A DNA stretch of 64,000 nucleotides from Bradyrhizobium sp. (lineage in GTDB: Bacteria; Pseudomonadota; Alphaproteobacteria; Rhizobiales; Xanthobacteraceae): assembly GCF_022844465.1 (NCBI RefSeq), contig NZ_JALHLP010000001.1, positions 558,001 through 622,000 on the forward strand. The letters run 5' to 3'. Of this stretch, positions 59,520-64,000 are shown in pieces. Each line of letters starts with the position of its first letter. The first letter of the stretch is position 1. A model generated the notes under the pieces. It saw nothing but the letters and a program-made list of their open reading frames with translations. It was not told the DNA's origin and ran no database searches. A program made the translations under genes and the position numbers.

Positions 59520-60581
59520 TCAGTTCAGCCGCAACTCCGTGATCAGCCGCGGGTCGGGGCTCAGCTCCTTGCGCTCCACCCGCTTTACGATGTCCGTCAG
59601 CGCCGCATTGGCCCGGCACGGCAGCCCGACCTTCTCGCCCTCGCGCACCACAAAGCCATTGAGGAATTCGATTTCGGTGCGCCGGCTCTTCTGCATGTCC
59701 TGGCCCATCGAGGGACGCTGCCCGGCGGAGGTCCGCTTGCCGTCCTTGAAGCGTTGCTCGTCGCAGGTCCGCGTCGCCGCCTCGTCGCCCTCCCCGGCAC
59801 GCGCGATCGTCTCCGGCGGCAGATGCAGGATCTCTTCCAGTTGATAGCCGTGCGCCTGGCCGACGCGGATCGCCTCGCTACCGAGCCGCGTGGAGAAACG
59901 GCGGATCGGCTCGTTCTGCAGCACCTCGCCGCCGGTGAGGCCGGTGCAGGCGGAAAGTCCGTTGCCCATGACGTTGGCGACCAGCTTCGACCAGCGCTCG
60001 CCCCACAGATTATCCGTGACCTTGGCGCTGTCGGCATAGCCGACCAGGCGGCATATCTCCTGCGCCCTTTGCGTGATGCGACCATGGACTTCGCCGGCGC
60101 GAAACACCGTATGCGCGGCCCCGCCCTTGCCGGCGCCACGGTGGATGTGGCCGGGCTCCGGCAGGTTGACGGTGATGCTGCTGGCAATGCATCCGAGCGT
60201 CCTGCCCCAGCCGACAATGCCGGCGATCGTCTCCTCGTTCATGCAGTTCTGCAGCGACACGACGTAACCGTCCGGCGCCAGGTACTGCTGGATCAGCATG
60301 GTGGCCCATGCGGTGTCGTAGGATTTCATGCACACGAAGGCGATATCGATCGGCGTCTCCCTGGCGAGCTGCTGGGCATCGGTCAGGTGCAGCGCCCGTA
60401 CCGCGACCGAAAATTCCGCGACGTCCGTCGCGTGGGTGACGCGCAGGCCGTGCTTTCTCATGTGTTCGACATGCTCGGGCCAGGGATCGATGAATGTCAC
60501 GTCCTCGCCCGCCTGCACCATGTGGGCTCCGGCATAGCCGCCGACCGCGCCTGCTCCGACGATCGCTATCTTCCTGCCCAT
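59520..60581 (-). CDS. Ketopantoate reductase family protein
   Basis: 353 aa from MGRKIAIVGAGAVGGYAGAH, GGGGGA upstream. NAD(P) loop IVGAGAVGGYAGAHM, VSLQNCMNEETIAG and catalytic Lys region ERWSKLVANVMGNGLSACTG follow the PanE plan, but the protein is about 45 residues longer and has an insert near residues 250-300. Many Bradyrhizobium genomes carry several such genes; some act on other 2-oxoacids. Starts 103 nt after, and in the same direction as, nothing related; it is upstream of the CoxL-like gene on the same strand. Confidence 0.85.
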   Translation of the reverse strand: MGRKIAIVGAGAVGGYAGAHMVQAGEDVTFIDPWPEHVEHMRKHGLRVTHATDVAEFSVAVRALHLTDAQQLARETPIDIAFVCMKSYDTAWATMLIQQYLAPDGYVVSLQNCMNEETIAGIVGWGRTLGCIASSITVNLPEPGHIHRGAGKGGAAHTVFRAGEVHGRITQRAQEICRLVGYADSAKVTDNLWGERWSKLVANVMGNGLSACTGLTGGEVLQNEPIRRFSTRLGSEAIRVGQAHGYQLEEILHLPPETIARAGEGDEAATRTCDEQRFKDGKRTSAGQRPSMGQDMQKSRRTEIEFLNGFVVREGEKVGLPCRANAALTDIVKRVERKELSPDPRLITELRLN

Positions 60582-60818
60582 GCGTCCCCCCGATTGCTTG
60601 TTGCTGTCGAGGATAGCGCGCCGGACGGGCATATCACAACGGGCGAGCCACGCCGAAAGCGCGACGACCCCATGCGTATCGCGTGGGCGCCGGGGCGCCG
60701 CGGGGGCCAAAACAACATTGTGATACGTGAAGCCGATCACCTTTGCCTGCTGCCGCCCGGCGTAAAGCGGTAGCGCGCGAGTCATTTTTCATTCTTTCTG
60801 ACCAAATGGAGTTTTCCC

Positions 60819-61028
60819 ATGACGCGTCTGATGATTTCAGGATTCGCGGCAGTCGCCCTGCTCGCGGCGGTAACGCTGCGATCGCACTCGATTTCGACCG
60901 AACGCTCCGCCACCACGACGGGCATGGCGTCGCTGAAAAAAACTCCGGCCGCGGTCGGGCTGGACGGGCTTCCGATCGAAGACTTCGAGGACCTGTCGCT
61001 GGTGTTTTCGGCCCCCGCGAAGCCTTGA
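60819..61028 (+). CDS. Small exported hypothetical protein, 69 aa
   Basis: MTRLMISGFAAVALLAAVTL forms a signal peptide or N-terminal anchor; the remainder is short and ends DLSLVFSAPAKP. GGAG lies upstream of the ATG. No family recognised. Lies between two minus-strand genes, convergent with the WD40-cytochrome gene. Confidence 0.55.
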   Translation: MTRLMISGFAAVALLAAVTLRSHSISTERSATTTGMASLKKTPAAVGLDGLPIEDFEDLSLVFSAPAKP

Positions 61029-61060
61029 TGCGGCGGATGGGGAACGGCTGATAAAGCCGC

Positions 61061-62401
61061 CTATCGCTTTGTCGCGCGCTCCAGAAATTGCACCAGCGCC
61101 GCACGGTCCTGTTCCGAGCCGATGCGCTGCTCGGGCATCTTGGTGCCCGGCGTATAGGCCTGTGGTCCGATCTCGAACAGTTTGGAAACCGTCTCCGGTG
61201 TCCAGACGATATCGAGCCGCTTGAGCGCATCGGAGAAGTTATAGCCCGGCGCGGTTGCGATCCGCCGGCTGAAGATGCCGGCAAGCGTCGGGCCGGCCTT
61301 GCTGGCCTGCTCCGCACCCAGCGTATGGCAAGCGACGCAGGCGCGAAAAACTTCCGCGCCGCGATCGCCGGCATAGGCGGCGAGCGGATCTCCCGTCGTC
61401 TCCAGCAACAGCCGATCGATCGGCTCGCCGGTCGCCGCGTTCCAGCGACGGACGATATTGTCGGCGCCGCCGGTAAGCAAAGTGCGACTATCAGGCAGGA
61501 ACGCTACCGACCACACCGGCAACCCCGGGCCGACCAGCGTGCGCGCCAGGCTGCGCGTGGCGCGGTCGATCACCGCCACCGCGCCGCCGATGCTGGCGGC
61601 GGCGACATGCGCACCGTCGGGCGAGATCGCGATCGAGATCACCGGCCTCGGCCCGGCCGTCACCTCACCGGCGCGCGCCCCGCCGGCAGCCAGCCAGTAA
61701 ACCCGGCCGTCGGCGCCGCCGATGGCGATTTCACCGTCGCGGTTGACGGCAACCGCGTTCAGCGGGGTCGGCATCGCAACCACGGTCGGCGCTAGCGAAC
61801 CCGACAGCGGCCAGATGCGGACGCTCTGATCGTAGCTGACGCTGATCAGTGCGCGGCCGTCGGCGGCGAACGCCACGCCGTTGACGTTTTGCGAATGGCC
61901 GTCGAGCACGCGAGGGGGGCCGCCGGCTAGTGGCCAGAGCCGGACCGTGTGGTCCCAGGACGCCGAAGCGAGCGTCGCACCGTCGGCTGACGCCGCCAGC
62001 GCCGCGACCGGCCCGCTATGGCCTTCCAGCACCGTGTCGGGCTCGGATTTGCCCGAGGTCCAGATCGCGATGCGGCCATCTGCGCCCGCGGTCGCCGCGC
62101 GACCGTCGCGCAGCCATGCGACCGCGTTGACGGCGTCGGCATGAAAGCGAAGCACCTGCTCGGCCGCGTTGCGCGCCAGCGACCAGCGTACGGCGGTCGA
62201 ATCGAAGCTGCCGGAGATCACCGTCTGCCCGTCCGATGAAATCGCCAGCGCCCGCACCGGGCCGCCATGGCCACGCAACTGGGCGAAAGCGGCGGTGACG
62301 CCGATCGGCAGCATGAGCAGCACCAGCGCAAAGATCACCAGCACCGATCGGCTTGCCCTGGCGAACGACAGGTTCGCGAAAATGCCGTGCCGCATCCGCA
62401 T
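61061..62401 (-). CDS. WD40-repeat/cytochrome c fusion protein
   Basis: 446 aa. Residues 18-40 form a signal or membrane anchor. Residues 43-345 hold about seven WD40 repeats (GHGGPVRALAISSDGQTVIS, GHSGPVAALAASADGATLAS, GHSQNVNGVAFAADGRALIS). Residues 346-446 are a class I cytochrome c domain with heme-binding C355-x2-C358-H359 (CVACH) and distal Met422 in TKMPEQ. Periplasmic, presumably an electron carrier on a beta-propeller scaffold. Last gene of the operon after formate dehydrogenase gamma, the 51-aa peptide and the DUF971 gene. Confidence 0.9.
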   Translation of the reverse strand: MRMRHGIFANLSFARASRSVLVIFALVLLMLPIGVTAAFAQLRGHGGPVRALAISSDGQTVISGSFDSTAVRWSLARNAAEQVLRFHADAVNAVAWLRDGRAATAGADGRIAIWTSGKSEPDTVLEGHSGPVAALAASADGATLASASWDHTVRLWPLAGGPPRVLDGHSQNVNGVAFAADGRALISVSYDQSVRIWPLSGSLAPTVVAMPTPLNAVAVNRDGEIAIGGADGRVYWLAAGGARAGEVTAGPRPVISIAISPDGAHVAAASIGGAVAVIDRATRSLARTLVGPGLPVWSVAFLPDSRTLLTGGADNIVRRWNAATGEPIDRLLLETTGDPLAAYAGDRGAEVFRACVACHTLGAEQASKAGPTLAGIFSRRIATAPGYNFSDALKRLDIVWTPETVSKLFEIGPQAYTPGTKMPEQRIGSEQDRAALVQFLERATKR

Positions 62402-62406
62402 CGACC

Positions 62407-62787
62407 CTAGCGTACGCCGGGCCTGTCGCGATCAAGGCCCTTGGCCTCGAGATCGTCGATGTATTCCTGAAAGCGCCGGTCGGCGTTCAATCCGAGGTCG
62501 CGCAGAAAGGTCCAAGAGTAGATGCCGGTCGCGTGCATGTCGTCAAATCCGATCCTGACCGCATAGTTTCCGACGGGATCGACGGAGAGAATGGTCACGT
62601 TGCGCTTGCCGCCGACGGTCTTGCGCTCGGCTTCGGAATGCCCCTGCACCTCGGCGGAGGGGCTGGTCACCCGGAGCAGTTCCGCAGGCAGGTTGAACGT
62701 CTTCCCATCGTCAAAGGCGACCTGCAGCGCGCGGCGGTCCTTCAGCAGCCGGATTTCGACCGGCCAAGCTAGCGTGACGTCAGGCAC
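62407..62787 (-). CDS. DUF971 (GBBH-like N-terminal domain) protein
   Basis: 126 aa. WPVEIRLLKDRRALQVAFDD, FNLPAELLRVTSPSAEVQGH and VGNYAVRIGFDDMHATGIYS are the DUF971 pattern (gamma-butyrobetaine hydroxylase-like N-terminal fold), found as a standalone domain in Fe-S or Mrp contexts. It starts 14 nt after the small peptide gene and ends 5 nt before the WD40-cytochrome gene, so it is co-translated with them. Possibly an assembly factor for the enzyme. Confidence 0.85.
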   Translation of the reverse strand: MPDVTLAWPVEIRLLKDRRALQVAFDDGKTFNLPAELLRVTSPSAEVQGHSEAERKTVGGKRNVTILSVDPVGNYAVRIGFDDMHATGIYSWTFLRDLGLNADRRFQEYIDDLEAKGLDRDRPGVR

Positions 62788-62801
62788 GCCCTCCGCCGAA
62801 T

Positions 62802-62957
62802 TCAGCTCGGACCAATCAGATTATGACCGGGATCGCTTACCCTGGCGCCACTGGTGGTAAAGCTGGTCGAGCTTGGCTTCTGGATGGTATCGAGGAACAG
62901 CGCGACGCCTACCGCGGCCACCAGCGCGAACAGCAGCGACGCAACAAAGACTTTCAT
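62802..62957 (-). CDS. 51-aa membrane peptide in the formate dehydrogenase operon
   Basis: Reads MKVFVASLLFALVAAVGVAL at the start (one membrane helix), then FLDTIQKPSSTSFTTSGARV and a short polar tail. GAGGAAA lies 6 nt before the ATG. It sits 36 nt after the cytochrome b gene and 14 nt before the DUF971 gene, so its position and site support a real gene despite its size. Function unknown; maybe a small subunit or assembly peptide. Confidence 0.75.
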   Translation of the reverse strand: MKVFVASLLFALVAAVGVALFLDTIQKPSSTSFTTSGARVSDPGHNLIGPS

Positions 62958-62993
62958 GGCAATTTCCTCACTTTTGGTCTGAGCAGGGCCGGA

Positions 62994-64000
62994 TCATTCG
63001 GCCGGCACCGCTCGCGCCGATCTATTTGCGGACGCATTGGCCTTGGCCTGCTCTTCCGCGACCCAGAGCGCGTGATGCTCCTTGGCCCAGTTGAGATCGA
63101 CCTCGCCGGTGCCCATGGCATCGAACGCACCCTCCATCCCGATCGAGCCGATATAGATGTGCGCCAGCATCGCGGCGATGAACAGCATCGCGATCACGGC
63201 GTGGATCACTGTCCAGAACAACAGCCCGGTGACGTCAGGCAGCATGTAGGGGAACAGCAGATACCAGCCTGACACCGACATCAGCACACCGCCGATGATG
63301 ACGATCCAGAAGATGCCTTTTTGGCCGGCGTTGAAACGTTTGGCAGGTGGATGCTTGCCTGAGGAAAGAAGGCCGCCGCCCTGCCGGATCCACTCCAGAT
63401 CGATCCTGCCGGGAATGTTGTCCTTGATCCAGATCAGGAACATGATCACGAGGCCCAGCATGAACGGGAACGCGAGATAATTATGCGCAAGCTTGGCGTA
63501 GGCCGACATTGACGCAAAGGCCTCCGCGCCGAGCATCGGCATGATCAACATGCGGCCGAAGCTGATGTTGAGGCCTGAAAGCGCGAGAATGATGAAGCAG
63601 GTTGCCGTCAGCCAATGGGTGAAGCGTTCGAAGCTCGCAAACCGCAGGAGCGTCTTTCCCGAAAAGCCGTGCTCGACCCGGATCCGGCCGCGCACCATCA
63701 GGAAGATCGCCAGAAGCGCGAGCATGCCGAGAATGGAAACGCCACCGATGATGGGCAACGTGCTTCGCTGGAAATCGCGCCATTCACGGCCGGCGGGCTG
63801 AATTAGGCTGGCGGCCATCCCGTCGGGGATGGAGATGCGCCCTGAGATCTTGTCACCTTCCTTCAGCGCATTCAGCAGCTTGTCTTCCTGAACGGCTTCG
63901 GCGGTCGGCTTGAAGGAAAGCTGGGCAGCGGCGGGATGCGCGACCACGAACAGCAGCGCGAGCGCGGCCAGTAGCGATCTTAAAGCATCAAGCTTGAGAA
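62994..64000 (-). CDS. Formate dehydrogenase gamma subunit (cytochrome b556), 5' end outside window
   Basis: The frame is open to the window edge and includes a signal peptide (LAALALLFVVAHPAAAQ), so the start lies beyond 64000. The C-terminal 317 residues hold four membrane helices with heme-ligand His residues in ERFTHWLTATCFIILALSGL and KLAHNYLAFPFMLGL, and FWTVIHAVIAMLFIAAMLAH. This is the FdnI/FdoI-like subunit passing electrons from formate to quinone. The catalytic subunits presumably lie upstream, outside the window. Confidence 0.88.
   Translation of the reverse strand, partial: LKLDALRSLLAALALLFVVAHPAAAQLSFKPTAEAVQEDKLLNALKEGDKISGRISIPDGMAASLIQPAGREWRDFQRSTLPIIGGVSILGMLALLAIFLMVRGRIRVEHGFSGKTLLRFASFERFTHWLTATCFIILALSGLNISFGRMLIMPMLGAEAFASMSAYAKLAHNYLAFPFMLGLVIMFLIWIKDNIPGRIDLEWIRQGGGLLSSGKHPPAKRFNAGQKGIFWIVIIGGVLMSVSGWYLLFPYMLPDVTGLLFWTVIHAVIAMLFIAAMLAHIYIGSIGMEGAFDAMGTGEVDLNWAKEHHALWVAEEQAKANASANRSARAVPAE

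Noticed and set aside
59334..60773. 479-aa plus-strand frame
   Set aside because: Antisense to the ketopantoate reductase-like gene; shadow composition.

Overview
The window is GC-rich alphaproteobacterial chromosome. Gene content and order point to Bradyrhizobium or a close Nitrobacteraceae relative: secE-nusG-rplK-rplA, a form IC Rubisco operon with divergent cbbR, many acyl-CoA/SDR genes, COG4663-type TRAP transporters, DUF3422 and DUF1289 genes, and several 80-130 bp intergenic palindromes. No phage, IS transposase, CRISPR array or plasmid function was seen. The assignment is by eye, without database search.

Layout. 1-3250: a 2-hydroxyacid dehydrogenase cut by the window edge, then the transcription/ribosome genes secE, nusG, rplK and rplA on the minus strand, with a clear sigma-70-type promoter. 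3425-8936: a five-gene, translationally coupled envelope/stress module (YihY, DUF3618, YqjD-like, Holin-X-like, a fifth membrane-associated protein), an OpgC-like acyltransferase and tRNA-Trp(CCA). These lie between secE and the tRNA-Trp that I believe usually sits next to it. 9-18 kb: a serine hydrolase, two SDRs, a histidine phosphatase, an EamA exporter, an APH-type kinase, an acyl-CoA dehydrogenase and a divergent TetR regulator with an evident operator. 18-25 kb: small and hypothetical genes, a Cys-rich flavodoxin-like protein, and a minus-strand run rpiA-DUF2059-gor-hbd-panE, with gph divergent. 25.5-31.5 kb: moaA, then a TRAP transporter (DctQ, DctM) facing two close paralogous Tat-exported substrate-binding proteins.

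31.7-40.9 kb holds an Mrp/ApbC ATPase, a VOC protein, a 3-hydroxyisobutyrate-dehydrogenase-like enzyme, a six-TM histidine kinase preceded by CtrA-like boxes, DUF1289, a clan AA aspartic protease, dusA, and a PF03640 secreted protein beside an ECF sigma/anti-sigma pair. 41-45.5 kb is the most distinctive accessory block. It has a LysR regulator, an Asp/Glu racemase, a dead DegT-type aminotransferase remnant, a CuyA-like PLP sulfo-lyase/desulfhydrase and a YeiH/CuyZ-like exporter, plus a second broken cuyA start upstream. It looks like a cysteate (C3-sulfonate) or D-cysteine catabolic island still being remodelled.

45.5-54.6 kb is the Calvin-Benson operon cbbF-P-T-A-L-S-X with divergent cbbR. 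54.8-60.6 kb has DUF3422, a double-hotdog thioesterase, an orphan CoxL-like molybdopterin subunit whose catalytic Glu position is Gln, and a ketopantoate-reductase-family enzyme. 60.8-64 kb ends in a membrane formate dehydrogenase cytochrome b subunit (cut by the edge). It is followed in the same operon by a 51-aa membrane peptide, a DUF971 protein and a WD40-cytochrome c fusion. Together the cbb and formate dehydrogenase genes fit an organism able to fix CO2 with formate or similar electron donors; that is inference.
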